Assembly: GCA_002337145.1 (NCBI GenBank) | Contig: DDFK01000001.1 | Location: forward strand, 682,001 to 746,000 | Source of the DNA: Chitinophagaceae bacterium UBA1930 | GTDB taxonomy: Bacteria; Bacteroidota; Bacteroidia; Chitinophagales; Chitinophagaceae | Length of the DNA stretch: 64,000 bases | Direction of reading: 5' to 3' | In this document: positions 49,970 to 59,702 of the stretch, piece by piece | Layout: each line of letters opens with the position of its first letter | Numbering within the stretch: position 1 is the first letter of the stretch | Notes under the pieces: generated by a model | The model's database searches: none | Seen by the model: the letters and a program-made list of their open reading frames with translations, nothing else | What the model was told of the DNA's origin: nothing | Position numbers and translations under genes: made by a program

Positions 49970-50980
49970 CTAAAACTTAGGGCAATGTATATTTCTTTCG
50001 GTAGATGGACGACGGGTGTATATCAATGATACCTCTATACCGCCACGGCTATTGCTGGCCGTTTTTAAGGAAGATGTGTTTACATCGTACGTGGCACCCA
50101 GCCTAAAATCGCCATACTCCAGCCCTATATAAGGTATAACAGCGTCTTTTAAGCGTAGCCAGGTACCTGCATAAAAACTCGTAGGCTTGTCGGGGTCATC
50201 GCCGCCAACATTAAATTGTACGGCACCACCCACAACGGTTTCACTTGCCTGGCCCTGCATGTTTTGTAAGACACTTACATGCAACGTTGTTGTTTCACCC
50301 ATGGGAAAATAGCCCCCAGCATGTATGGTAAGCCTTGGGTTCAACAAATAATTGGCACCTGAAAAACTTTGTTTGGGCCTGGTTATATGGTACACACTGG
50401 CACCAATATAATAGTTGTTCCTGTCGTTGCTGCTGCCAGTGTACAATACACCTGCATTCAAATCGAAGTAGTTCGATTTCAACGCCGACGGGTTGCTGAA
50501 TATTTCTGACGTTACGCCTGTAAAACCCAATGTAGTCAACTGGTCCTCAAATTTTAATTTGGTCGTATTAATAAGCATATTGGCGTATGTGGCCTGAAAG
50601 CCAACGCCTATCTGGCTATAGCCATCCTCATCCAACCCCAAATGGTAAGCGGTTGATATGGATGCATAATTGAACTTTACCGCACCGTTGGCACTATTGT
50701 CGTTATAGGCCATAATGCCCACGCCAAAATTGTCGGTATAGGCAATCTTGTTTTCCAATATATGAAAGTCGATAGATGCCGTAGCTGTAGTAAACGCATT
50801 GTTGATGTCGGGCCACTGGTTGCGGTAATTGCCCGTAACGCGGTAGCTACCATTGAATTTACCCGTAAAAGCAGGGTTCAATGTTAGTGGCGATGAAAAG
50901 AATTGTGAAAAATGCGGATCCTGAGCCTGGGCAGAGAGGAACAGCAAGACTGTGCAAACAAGTGTGAGAATTTTTTTCAT
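49970..50980 (-). CDS. PorP/SprF family type IX secretion membrane protein
   Basis: A 336-residue outer-membrane protein with a signal peptide (FLSAQAQ). The start of the mature region DPHFSQFFSSPLTLNPAFTG is the family signature. NYRNQWP, FNYASISTAYHLGLDEDGYS and RLTIHAGGYFPMGE follow, and the C-terminal RGGIEVSLIYTRRP precedes an unusual tail (STERNIHCPKF). PorP/SprF proteins take part in T9SS assembly or in surface attachment of secreted proteins. Here it is a single copy with no gld/por genes near, so it may be one of several paralogues in the genome. Confidence 0.92.
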   Translation of the reverse strand: MKKILTLVCTVLLFLSAQAQDPHFSQFFSSPLTLNPAFTGKFNGSYRVTGNYRNQWPDINNAFTTATASIDFHILENKIAYTDNFGVGIMAYNDNSANGAVKFNYASISTAYHLGLDEDGYSQIGVGFQATYANMLINTTKLKFEDQLTTLGFTGVTSEIFSNPSALKSNYFDLNAGVLYTGSSNDRNNYYIGASVYHITRPKQSFSGANYLLNPRLTIHAGGYFPMGETTTLHVSVLQNMQGQASETVVGGAVQFNVGGDDPDKPTSFYAGTWLRLKDAVIPYIGLEYGDFRLGATYDVNTSSLKTASNSRGGIEVSLIYTRRPSTERNIHCPKF

Positions 50981-51169
50981 CGAAACAATTAGATACCGAA
51001 TGTAAGAATAATGCTGTAAATGTATTTACAATATATACACGATTTAACAATTGCGACAATCAGAATAAGCCAGTTTAAAAATAAGTTGTAAGGCTAAGCC
51101 TGTAGAAGCCGATTTTATGTAGTGATCATAGCGGTTTCAACAAGCCCAACAGTATAGTCAACCGCTTGC

Positions 51170-51823
51170 CTAGGATTGCATTTTGGTACCAAAAGCCAAA
51201 TCGCCGGCATCGCCCAAACCGGGTACAATGTAACCTTTGGCGGTAAGCTCATCGTCAATATCGCCACACCACACTTTTACATGCTCACCACATTCACGAT
51301 GAATGAATTCTATACCAATACTGCTGGCAATGGCACATACCACATGAATGCTGGCAGGGTTGTAATCGGCCTGCATTACGTTAATGGTTTTTACAATGGA
51401 AGCCCCTGTGGCAAGCATGGGGTCGCTAATAATTACCGTGCGGCCTTCCAGCGATGGGCAGCTCATATAATCAAGGCTTATTTCAAAGCTACCGCTGGGC
51501 AGGTGCTTGCGGTAGGCCGATATAAAGGCATTGTCTGCTTTGTCAAAATAGTTTAGCATACCGTTGTGCAAGGGCAGGCCTGCACGTAAAATGGTGGCCA
51601 ATACAGGTTGGGTTTCCAATAATTTACTGTTATGCGTACCCAACGGGGTCTGTGTTTCCACTTCTTTCCAAGCCAGTTCCTTACTTATTTCATAGGCAGC
51701 AATTTCGCCAATCCTTTCCAGGTTGCGGCGAAAACGCAGGCGGTCGCCCTGTACGGTTACATCCCTCAATTCGCTTACCCAATTACTTACAAGGCTGTGC
51801 TGCCCGCTAAGGTTTACTATCAT
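51170..51823 (-). CDS. upp: uracil phosphoribosyltransferase
   Basis: Makes UMP from uracil and PRPP in pyrimidine salvage. The 217 residues include the PRPP-binding loop SDPMLATGAS (133-142), GDIDDELTAKGYIVPGLGDA and GDLAFGT at the C-terminus, which bind uracil. No residue of these motifs is missing. The ATG at 51823 is 17 bp after a promoter box. Together with ade it indicates nucleobase salvage in this region, though the two genes are not linked. Confidence 0.96.
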   Translation of the reverse strand: MIVNLSGQHSLVSNWVSELRDVTVQGDRLRFRRNLERIGEIAAYEISKELAWKEVETQTPLGTHNSKLLETQPVLATILRAGLPLHNGMLNYFDKADNAFISAYRKHLPSGSFEISLDYMSCPSLEGRTVIISDPMLATGASIVKTINVMQADYNPASIHVVCAIASSIGIEFIHRECGEHVKVWCGDIDDELTAKGYIVPGLGDAGDLAFGTKMQS

Positions 51824-51840
51824 AAGTTTCAGTTATGGGC

Positions 51841-51848
51841 CAAAACTA
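51841..51848 (-). promoter_or_regulatory. TAnnTTTG promoter box for upp
   Basis: The minus strand reads TAGTTTTG, an exact match, 17 nt before the ATG. Confidence 0.45.
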
Positions 51849-51993
51849 AATGTTATGGCAGAATTGCGGCGATAATTTTTGTTTTTGCAGACAGATGCAG
51901 CCTCCGAATACGGTTTGCCTGCCTTGCACATGAAGTATAAGTTAACTAAACAGGTTTGCCCTTATACCAGTTTACCACATAGCCAGCATCTGT

Positions 51994-52001
51994 TATATTT
52001 G
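51994..52001 (+). promoter_or_regulatory. TAnnTTTG promoter box for the DUF1963 gene
   Basis: Reads TATATTTG, an exact match; TTTA lies 19 nt upstream (51971-51974). The ATG follows 64 nt downstream. Confidence 0.4.
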
Positions 52002-52065
52002 AATTGGCTTGTTACTGATTTGATTTTTTCAGCCTATCTATTACATGAATAGCAACCACTGACCC

Positions 52066-52905
52066 ATGAATATTTTGACAAAGCTTTTAGCCCTTTTTAA
52101 GCCAGCAAAGCCAGCCAAAACCGCATCGCATTACGATGGTTACCGTAAAGAGCTGAATGACCAAAACCTTACTTCTTTCGAAGACCTTTTAAGCCTGCTT
52201 AGGCCACTGCTTAGAAACGCAACAAAACTGGAAGTGCATCCACCATCGAAGCAGCCGCCCGAAAATGCACCATTGCTTTCGCATTTTGGTGGACTGCCCT
52301 ATTTTGAAGCAGGCGGGCAATGGCCCACGGCAAAAAATGGAAAGCACCTGGAATTTGTTCTTCAAATTTTCAACAATGGGCAAATAAACCTGCCGGATAA
52401 TATTAAACTGGTGCAGTTTTTTTACGGCATGGAAGAATTTGCGTTTGATACGGAAAGTGACGGCTGGCTTATTAAAATATACGAAACCCTAAACACAGCA
52501 TCTGCCATACAGATTGATACCCCGGCAGGTATTGAACAATTGAAATACTGCAACATATCGTTCAAGGCAATACAATCGCTGCCCGATTGGGAAGGGCTAA
52601 ACACCTACCACGAAACAGCGGCCAAACTATCTTGCATATTAAACGAAAGCAAGCCTTGGCATAGTTACCAAAAAGCCATAGAGCAATTAACCGGCCAGCA
52701 AAACTACAGCAGCCAAATTGGTGGCTACCCCTGTTGGGTACAGGGCGAAAGCACACCCGTGGGCAGTAATGGCCAACCCATGCCACTGTTGTTTCAAATA
52801 GACTCCGAAGACAATGCAGGGCTTATGTGGGGCGATATGGGGCTGGTTTACTTTTTTTATGACGGGGCTACCAAGCAAACGGAGTTTGCTTTACAGTGCA
52901 GCTAA
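52066..52905 (+). CDS. DUF1963 (YwqG-like) protein
   Basis: A 279-residue cytoplasmic protein. The DUF1963 pattern is visible from about residue 65: LSHFGGLPYFEAGGQWPTAK, then a final QIGGYPCWVQGESTPVGSNG and MGLVYFFYDGATKQTEFAL. Other members of this family come from bacterial and eukaryotic genomes without known function. No signal peptide. Single gene with a promoter box. Confidence 0.8.
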   Translation: MNILTKLLALFKPAKPAKTASHYDGYRKELNDQNLTSFEDLLSLLRPLLRNATKLEVHPPSKQPPENAPLLSHFGGLPYFEAGGQWPTAKNGKHLEFVLQIFNNGQINLPDNIKLVQFFYGMEEFAFDTESDGWLIKIYETLNTASAIQIDTPAGIEQLKYCNISFKAIQSLPDWEGLNTYHETAAKLSCILNESKPWHSYQKAIEQLTGQQNYSSQIGGYPCWVQGESTPVGSNGQPMPLLFQIDSEDNAGLMWGDMGLVYFFYDGATKQTEFALQCS

Positions 52906-52974
52906 CACATAAACCAATCAACCAATAACACCGCAGTTATTCGCAAATGATGGTAATGCAAGGGAGGGGTACCA

Positions 52975-53616
52975 TCACCCCTTAGTCGATCCCTTCTTAC
53001 CACTTACATAAACGCTATCCTTTACAATAAAACGGTAAGGCAGCAAAGCATCATCACCTGCATAATCAACACCAATACGGGGCGTGGCAGCTATTTGGTT
53101 TTTGGTGGGTTGGTAGCCATCGCAGGCAATATATATTTCGCTTTGTAGCAAACTGGTATTGGTATGATGAGTGGCTATGCCCAGTGCTTTAGATACATTG
53201 CCCGGGCCGCGGGTTAAGGTACTATCCAACTTAGGCTTGCCGGTACGCAACAGCATATCTTCAACACCCAGCAAAGGTTCGGCAGCACGTATCAATACTG
53301 CATGTGGTGTGCCTTGGGTATTGGTAACCACATTAAACAGGTGGTGTATGCCATAACACAGGTACACATAAGCGGTGCCGCCCTGTGCAAACATTACTTC
53401 GGTACGGGCCGTGCGGCGGTTGTTGTATGCATGCGATGCTTTGTCAACCGCACCATTATAGGCTTCTGTTTCTACAATACGTGCAGCAGTCAGTACACCA
53501 TCAAAATGCGTAACCAGTATTTTGCCCAGCAGCTCTTTGGCTATGAGCAGCACATTGCTACGTTGGTAAAAACTTGCGGGCAGCTTTGCCCAATGCTTTG
53601 GCGTTTTTTGTAACAT
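52975..53616 (-). CDS. DNA-3-methyladenine glycosylase (AAG/MPG family)
   Basis: Base-excision repair enzyme that removes alkylated purines. The 213 residues show RIVETEAYNGAVDKASHAYN with the catalytic Glu, GGTAYVYLCYGIHHLFNVVT, VLIRAAEPL and RGPGNVSKALGI, the standard order of the eukaryote-type AAG/MPG family. Full length, with a basic C-terminus. It is divergent from the EI24 gene, whose first codons lie 51 bp away. Confidence 0.94.
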   Translation of the reverse strand: MLQKTPKHWAKLPASFYQRSNVLLIAKELLGKILVTHFDGVLTAARIVETEAYNGAVDKASHAYNNRRTARTEVMFAQGGTAYVYLCYGIHHLFNVVTNTQGTPHAVLIRAAEPLLGVEDMLLRTGKPKLDSTLTRGPGNVSKALGIATHHTNTSLLQSEIYIACDGYQPTKNQIAATPRIGVDYAGDDALLPYRFIVKDSVYVSGKKGSTKG

Positions 53617-53667
53617 GTTGTTTAAACTTGGTAAACAAGTATCTTAGCAACGCAAATTACCCCCAAG

Positions 53668-54450
53668 TTGCTAAAAGAAATAATCATAGCCATTGAGGCC
53701 TATTTTAAGGCCCATCAATTTATACGTAAGCACAACCTATGGAAGTGGATTGTAGTACCGGGCATTATTTACACCCTTTTGTTTTGCGTAAGCATGTACT
53801 ATTTTGCCCATACCAGCAATAGCTTTATTGGCTGGCTAAACCTGAAAACGGGTTTAAAAGGCTGGTTGGACAGGATAAACAATGGCTTCCTTGGCTTTTT
53901 GTTTACACTGGGCAGCCTGGTGCTTTGGGTGGCCATGATGCTGTTTTACTTTTCGCTATTTAAGTTTTTCTTTCTAATTGTAGGCTCGCCCGTATTTGCC
54001 TACCTGAGCGAAAAAACAGAAGCCATTATTGAGGGCAAGGATTTTCCCTTCAGCTTTGCACAACTTACCAAAGATATTGTGCGGGGCATACGCATAGCCC
54101 TGCGTAATGCCCTATGGCAAACGGTATATGCCTTTAGTATTTTACTGTTGAGCCTTGTGCCCGTGGCAGGGCTGCTTACGCCGGTAATAAGCCTGTTGGT
54201 TGAGTTTTATTATTATGGCTTTTCTATGTTGGATTACAGTATGGAGCGGCACCGTAAATCGCCCGCCGAAAGCATTGAATACATTGGCACACATAAAGGG
54301 CTTGCCATAGGCAATGGGTTTTGCTTTTATGCCATGCATTTGCTGCCCTTTGTGGGCTGGGTGTTGGCACCGGCTTATGCAGTGGTGGCTGCTACATTGA
54401 GTATGTATCCGTTGAAGAAGGAAGAAGGACAGTTGACAGTGGAGAGTTGA
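53668..54450 (+). CDS. EI24 domain (CysZ-like) membrane protein
   Basis: A 260-residue inner-membrane protein with about four to five hydrophobic segments (IVVPGIIYTLLFCVSMYYF, TLGSLVLWVAMMLFYFSLFK, AFSILLLSLVPVAGLLTPVI and the C-terminal FYAMHLLPFVGWVLAPAYAV) and the family pattern KFFFLIVGSPVFAYLSEKTE. EI24/CysZ proteins include sulfate channels in other bacteria, but sulfate transport is unproven here. The start is a TTG (53668), since no ATG precedes the conserved N-terminal helix. Confidence 0.82.
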   Translation: MLKEIIIAIEAYFKAHQFIRKHNLWKWIVVPGIIYTLLFCVSMYYFAHTSNSFIGWLNLKTGLKGWLDRINNGFLGFLFTLGSLVLWVAMMLFYFSLFKFFFLIVGSPVFAYLSEKTEAIIEGKDFPFSFAQLTKDIVRGIRIALRNALWQTVYAFSILLLSLVPVAGLLTPVISLLVEFYYYGFSMLDYSMERHRKSPAESIEYIGTHKGLAIGNGFCFYAMHLLPFVGWVLAPAYAVVAATLSMYPLKKEEGQLTVES

Positions 54451-54644
54451 CAGAAGACAGTTAAACATAATGCGAACCATATTCAATAGAAGGTCTAGCT
54501 ATTTGAATCCTCTTTTTAGAATGGGCGTTTTATTGAATCAACGCTGTCTTTTGTTTCTGTAAACTAAGCATGTACACAATGGCCTTACAGTAGCATAAGC
54601 ACTACGAGATACTGCTATACTTGCATGCTGTGCACTTGGTATTG

Positions 54645-56489
54645 TTATTTGAACGAATACACCACGCCACCCACAACATTCAACCCTAATACTTCATATT
54701 GGCTCCAGCGTTGGTAGCGGTTGTTGAGCAGGTTGTTGAATTGCAACCATAAATTAAGCTTGGGCATAACACTGTATTCAAGCCCCATGTTCAGGTCTAC
54801 AGCCGCATCCAGCTTTTGTGTCTGCAGGGTTTTGCTCAGGTAGCGTGGGCCATCCCAAAAGAAGATATCGCTCTTGAAATGCAAGTCCTTCAATACTTTC
54901 CAGCGTAAGGAACCTGTCAGTTCCATAGGCGATAAGCCAAAGGCTTTATCATATACAGACAGCTTGGTAAACTGGTTGATGGTGGCTGCTGCCAGCAAAG
55001 AAAATTTCTCCTGCACAGTATAGCCAACTTCACCATGAATTTTTACCATTTGCAGTTCGGGTTCGTTTAGGATAAGGAATGACTTGCCATCAACCACATC
55101 GTTTACAAACAGTGGCTGCCCGTTCAATTGCATGAAAGAGAGTTTTGCATTGTAGGTAAAATGACTTCCGGCGGAGCCTTTGAAACCAGCATATTGTTCA
55201 CGTATCTTGGTATTGAACAGAGCCGAAGGTTGCTGTAGCCAGGGGTTGATAGCTGCTAAAGACTGATAAGTATTTTTTTGGTAGTAACCAACCCAGCCTG
55301 CCTGCAGTACAAATTTTTCGCCGTTGATTTTTGCTTCGGCAGAAATGTTTGGCAGTATGGAATTGTTCTGATTGTCCCACGCAGGCACTATACCAAAATT
55401 GACTTTAAGGTTGGGGGTTTTGAACTGTATGGTGGGCTCTAGGTAAAACAGGTTGTTCTTGATGGTTTGTGTACTGGTTTTGTAAGATGTGATGTCTGCA
55501 GTAAGCCCTAAATCAAATGCAAACATGGTTCCGAAAGATTTGTTGATGGGTAGCTTGGCCACAAAGTCCAGCTCCTTGCCGTCCCTTCCGTCAAAGAAAT
55601 AGCTTACGCCCAGGTTAGGTTTATACGTAATGCCATAGCTGTTGGCCTGTTTGTTCCGCAGGCCTATGTTTAATCCAATGGTGTTGAACTGTTGCTTCAG
55701 GTCTTCTTTGGCAAACACCAATGTTGATGGGTCGTAACCATATTGGTATTGGGTACTGTTATCGTAAAACAGTTTACCGTTCCATTCCAGGTTACCCGAA
55801 GTATAGTTGCCCAATGCCTCGATGCCAGCTTTGCTGAACTGTTGAAAGTCCTTGCTGCCTTTTGATGAAGTATATTTTGCATGTACGCTGGTCAATGCTT
55901 TTACCCCATCGCCAAAAGCCGCACCTGCTTCCAGATAAGGTGTTGAGTAGTTGCCAAAGCCCATTTTTACATATTTGTCGTTTTGCCAATGCACACTGCT
56001 GTCCACGTATAACGCCAATGGTTTTATGGCTACTGGCTGGTAGGAGAAGAAGAGGTTCTGTGCCGGTACTTTATAGGTTAATGCAATACGGGTAGTATCC
56101 AGAATTGGCGTGGCGGCCGTAAAGTTTATTTTGGCAGCATTACGCAAGGTTGGTTTAAAGCTGGAGTATAGTACTACCACATCTGGCTTGGTAGTATCTT
56201 TTACCTTAACGGTTGTTTGTTCATCCGTTTCTTTCGCTTCTTTTTTGGGGGCTACCGCTACTGTTTTGGCAGTTGTTTTTTTAGGGGCAGCAGTGGCCGT
56301 TTTTTTGGCATTGCTACCAGCCTTGGCCTTGTTTGCCGTGGCTGTTTTCTTTTTGGCCTGCGAAGTTTTTTTCTTGGCAGTTGATTTCTGTGTTGCTGCT
56401 TTTTTCTTTTGCTTGCCCTTGGCATCAATGTTGGCAAAAGGGGTTATTGCAACAAGTATCAGTATGCATATTTTTTTCAGTCTGTTCAT
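54645..56489 (-). CDS. outer-membrane beta-barrel protein with Lys/Ala-rich linker
   Basis: A 614-residue protein: signal peptide (ICILILVAITPFANIDA), then about 70 residues almost entirely Lys, Ala and Thr (for example KKKAATQKSTAKKKTSQ), a short acidic stretch, and from about residue 105 a TonB-receptor-like barrel. The barrel has VKMGFGNYSTPYLEAGAAFG, repeated aromatic-rich strands and the terminal QFNNLLNNRYQRWSQYEVLG, close to the last strands of receptors. No plug domain is visible. The basic linker looks like histone H1 tails and may bind nucleic acid, teichoic-like anions or the cell wall; that is inference. It follows the TPR gene by 12 bp. Confidence 0.75.
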   Translation of the reverse strand: MNRLKKICILILVAITPFANIDAKGKQKKKAATQKSTAKKKTSQAKKKTATANKAKAGSNAKKTATAAPKKTTAKTVAVAPKKEAKETDEQTTVKVKDTTKPDVVVLYSSFKPTLRNAAKINFTAATPILDTTRIALTYKVPAQNLFFSYQPVAIKPLALYVDSSVHWQNDKYVKMGFGNYSTPYLEAGAAFGDGVKALTSVHAKYTSSKGSKDFQQFSKAGIEALGNYTSGNLEWNGKLFYDNSTQYQYGYDPSTLVFAKEDLKQQFNTIGLNIGLRNKQANSYGITYKPNLGVSYFFDGRDGKELDFVAKLPINKSFGTMFAFDLGLTADITSYKTSTQTIKNNLFYLEPTIQFKTPNLKVNFGIVPAWDNQNNSILPNISAEAKINGEKFVLQAGWVGYYQKNTYQSLAAINPWLQQPSALFNTKIREQYAGFKGSAGSHFTYNAKLSFMQLNGQPLFVNDVVDGKSFLILNEPELQMVKIHGEVGYTVQEKFSLLAAATINQFTKLSVYDKAFGLSPMELTGSLRWKVLKDLHFKSDIFFWDGPRYLSKTLQTQKLDAAVDLNMGLEYSVMPKLNLWLQFNNLLNNRYQRWSQYEVLGLNVVGGVVYSFK

Positions 56490-56501
56490 TGGTCACCAGT
56501 T

Positions 56502-59500
56502 TTACTGTTGTTCAACTTTATTTGTTTTGTTTTTTTCCTCAATCACTTTGGCAAGCTTCTTTGCCGCTTCATCTTTCAGTTCGGGCAATGAGGCATTTTC
56601 ACTTACACTTTTATAAGTGGCTTCTGCATTGAAGTAGTCTTTTTGGGCATAGTACACATCGCCCAATAAGATGTAGCTTTTGGTAACCCAGTAATCGTAG
56701 CTACCATATTTCTTGATGGTTTCAAAACCTGCTTTTTCCGCATCGGCCAGCTTGTTCTGTTGCAACAGTATTTCTGCAATGCGGTACTGTGCCTCTGCAC
56801 TGAACTCAGATTTACCAATGGCTATAACGGATTTATAGGCTGCAGTGGCTTCATCCAGCTTATTGGCCAGTTGGTTGCTTTTTGCAACTACCATGTTGGC
56901 CATCATCCGGTCATCTGCCGCAATACCTTTTTCCTTTAACAGGTCCTGTGCATTTGGCATGGCTTCGGCCCATTTCTGTTGCTTGTATTGGCAACGCAAC
57001 AAACCACGCATGGCTTCCAATTTGTTTTCCTGTTGGGTTGAAAGCGATTTGAGTTGCGAATAGTATTTTTCGGCGTTTGCGTAGTCCTTCAAATCAAAAT
57101 AATAGATGCGTGCACTTTGCAGCGAAGCCCTTTCTGCATAGCGGTTAGGGGCTTTGGCGGCCACGGCATTGTAATAAGGCAATGCAGCATTGTAGTCTTT
57201 GTTTACAATATTGATTTCGGCCAGGAAGTAGTTTGACTCGATTGCATATTTACCATCGGGGAACTTGGAAATGTATTGTGCAAAGCCCTGTTTGGCACTT
57301 GCAAAATCCTTTGCATCGTAACGCAACATGGCAGAACGGTAAGTGAGTGAATCTTCTTCATTGTAGGTAACGGTTTTACCGTTGTCACGCATAAAGGTTA
57401 CAAATTCACCTGGCTTCTGGTCTTCCACAAATATTTTTCTAATGTATTCCACTGCATCGTCGCTTTCGGCAGAATTGGGGTAACTGGTCACCAGCTTTTT
57501 AAAGTACACCAGCGATTCTGTGTTCTTGTTTAAATTGAAATAGGCAATACCTGTTTTTAAATATACTTGTGGGTATAAGGCTGTTGCTTTCTTATCCTTT
57601 GCTACTTTTTCCAGATATGGAATGGCTTCTTGCCATTTTTCATCAGCTAGATAAGTATTGGCAATCTCCATATTGGTTTCTGCAATCAATGACGAGTTAG
57701 GGTAACGTTGCGGCAGTGTCTGCAACAGGTTTATCTTTTCGTTGCCTTTGCCTGTGGCACCAGCTATGATTGCTTTCTGGAACAGGGCATAATCGGCCTG
57801 TTGCAGATTGTTGGCAATTACATCTTCATACATTTTAGATGCCTGCTTGTAGTCCTTGCCCATAAAATAGCAATCGGCACTGCGTATATAAGCATCTTGC
57901 TGTATGCTGGTAGATGAGGTAGAAACGCTTCTGGTAACCTGCTCAAAATAACCCAAAGCCCCTTTGTATTCCTCTTTCTTTAATAAGCAATAGGCTGCAT
58001 TGTATTTGGCATTCACGGGGTTTACTTCGCCGTTTGTTTTTTCATCCTTCAAATAATTCTGGAAATAGCCCAATGCTTCATCTGTCTTGCCTTTTCTGTA
58101 GGCAATCTCGCCTTTCCAGAAATACACATACTGTATCTGCTGGCTGTTGTAGGGCACTTGCAATATGCGGTTAAACAGGTCATCGGCCTTATCGATCTGC
58201 TGGTCGTTTATCAGTTCCACTGCACGCCCGTACAATATGCGTGGGTAGAGTTTCTTTACCGTTTCGCTTTGTTCTTTCAGGCTTTCAAACAGGGCCAATG
58301 CTTCTTTGTAGTTGCTGGTATTGGTGAGTACACTTACCTGCAGTTCTTTTGCTTCCTGTATGAAAGTGGATTTTGGATAGGCCGCAATAAAATTCTGCAA
58401 TTCCTTTAAAGCAATATCTAGGTAACCCAGTTCATAGCTCAGCTTTGCATAACTGAACAGGGAGATTTCTTTTTGCACCGCATTGCTGTTGTTGGATGCA
58501 CAGAAGAGAAAGGCATTTCTAGCATTGGGTTTGTCGTTCACTTTCAAGTAGGCATCGGCCAATAGGTACATGCTGTTCTGTGCCAATGAATCTTCTTTGC
58601 CGCCCAACTGTTTAAAACCGCTGATGGCTTTGTTCCAACTGCTGGCTTCGTAATAGCAATAGCTTAATTCATACAGATCCTCACGTCTTACTTTTTCGTT
58701 GCGGTTAACGTACTGTTCCAGGTAAGGCAATGCTTCTGCATATTTCCTTTTCTCGAATAGAGAATGCCCAACCAGTTGCTTTAATTGCAAGTCGTAGTAT
58801 TGGCCACCACGTTTAATGGCTTTGTCGGCATAATCAATGGCCTTGTCACGCTCACCATTAAAATAATAGATCTCCGCAATGTAAAACGGTACAATGTTTT
58901 GGTAGGCAGGGTTTGTTTCCACCACTTTAAAACTCTCCAATGCCTGTTTGTAATTCTTTTCGTAGAAGGAAATGAAGCCATAGTAGTAATTGGCATCTAT
59001 ATAGTTGGCATCATCTGGCAACTGGCGTATGGCATTGAACAGGGGCTTTGCCTTATCAAACTGTTGCAGTGTAAAAAAGCCATAAGCCTGGTGGAATTTC
59101 ATCGCAGCAATTTCCGTATTGCTCAGGTTGTCTATGTTGGATTTAGCGTAGTATTCATTGGCATCACCAAATTTTTTCTGGCGGTAATAGTATTCGGCCA
59201 AGTGAAAGCTCATCATCTGCACACGGGGTGCATTGTGTTCCAGCATGATGAATTCAACCGCCAAAGGCTCTATGCTTGCATCGTTCAGTTTCAGTCCGCA
59301 AACAAGCGAGTAATATTTTGCTTCTATCAATACGCTTACAGGCAACAAACTATTATTGCTGCCATTGTAATACAGGTTCTTGAAAATGGGGAACGCCAAA
59401 CTGTACTGCTCGCGTTGCCAATATTCCTTGGCAGTTTTGAAGTCTTCATCCGGGTCGTTATTTGTTTTGGTGAATTGAGCCTGCGACACAAGCATCATTG

Positions 59501-59543
59501 CACAACAAATACCCAGTGCAAATATTTTTTTAGTTGTATGCAT
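56502..59543 (-). CDS. large TPR protein, exported
   Basis: A 1013-residue protein. ATG at 59543 is chosen, giving a signal peptide (FALGICCAMMLVSQAQ); the longer open frame adds 43 unlikely residues. More than 20 TPR or Sel1-like helix pairs fill the chain (GYFEQVTRSVSTSSTSIQQD, AIPYLEKVAKDKKATALYPQ, SLVYFKKLVTSYPNSAESDD, NAEKYYSQLKSLSTQQENKL). The style recalls YbgF/BamD-type envelope TPR proteins. It precedes the barrel gene by 12 bp, a clear two-gene operon, so the two products probably work together in the envelope. Confidence 0.85.
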   Translation of the reverse strand: MHTTKKIFALGICCAMMLVSQAQFTKTNNDPDEDFKTAKEYWQREQYSLAFPIFKNLYYNGSNNSLLPVSVLIEAKYYSLVCGLKLNDASIEPLAVEFIMLEHNAPRVQMMSFHLAEYYYRQKKFGDANEYYAKSNIDNLSNTEIAAMKFHQAYGFFTLQQFDKAKPLFNAIRQLPDDANYIDANYYYGFISFYEKNYKQALESFKVVETNPAYQNIVPFYIAEIYYFNGERDKAIDYADKAIKRGGQYYDLQLKQLVGHSLFEKRKYAEALPYLEQYVNRNEKVRREDLYELSYCYYEASSWNKAISGFKQLGGKEDSLAQNSMYLLADAYLKVNDKPNARNAFLFCASNNSNAVQKEISLFSYAKLSYELGYLDIALKELQNFIAAYPKSTFIQEAKELQVSVLTNTSNYKEALALFESLKEQSETVKKLYPRILYGRAVELINDQQIDKADDLFNRILQVPYNSQQIQYVYFWKGEIAYRKGKTDEALGYFQNYLKDEKTNGEVNPVNAKYNAAYCLLKKEEYKGALGYFEQVTRSVSTSSTSIQQDAYIRSADCYFMGKDYKQASKMYEDVIANNLQQADYALFQKAIIAGATGKGNEKINLLQTLPQRYPNSSLIAETNMEIANTYLADEKWQEAIPYLEKVAKDKKATALYPQVYLKTGIAYFNLNKNTESLVYFKKLVTSYPNSAESDDAVEYIRKIFVEDQKPGEFVTFMRDNGKTVTYNEEDSLTYRSAMLRYDAKDFASAKQGFAQYISKFPDGKYAIESNYFLAEINIVNKDYNAALPYYNAVAAKAPNRYAERASLQSARIYYFDLKDYANAEKYYSQLKSLSTQQENKLEAMRGLLRCQYKQQKWAEAMPNAQDLLKEKGIAADDRMMANMVVAKSNQLANKLDEATAAYKSVIAIGKSEFSAEAQYRIAEILLQQNKLADAEKAGFETIKKYGSYDYWVTKSYILLGDVYYAQKDYFNAEATYKSVSENASLPELKDEAAKKLAKVIEEKNKTNKVEQQ

Positions 59544-59702
59544 AGATATGGAGGTGAAACTTGAATAACAAAGATTCCCGTTTTGTTTCTTAATAAAACG
59601 CAAAATCGCTTTAAAGTTACCGTGCAGCAAAGTTTTGGCTGGGCAATAAGGCCGTTTGTGGATAAACAACAAAGCCTATTAACTTTACCAACAAATTTTA
59701 GT

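Noticed and set aside
54425..54465. Two GTTGACAG copies at the end of the EI24 gene
   Set aside because: Short and partly coding; the spacing does not continue as a tandem array, so simple chance repetition is enough.
59544..59672. N-terminal 43-residue extension of the large TPR protein
   Set aside because: The residues precede a clean signal peptide starting at 59543 and are not signal-like, so the longer start is unlikely.
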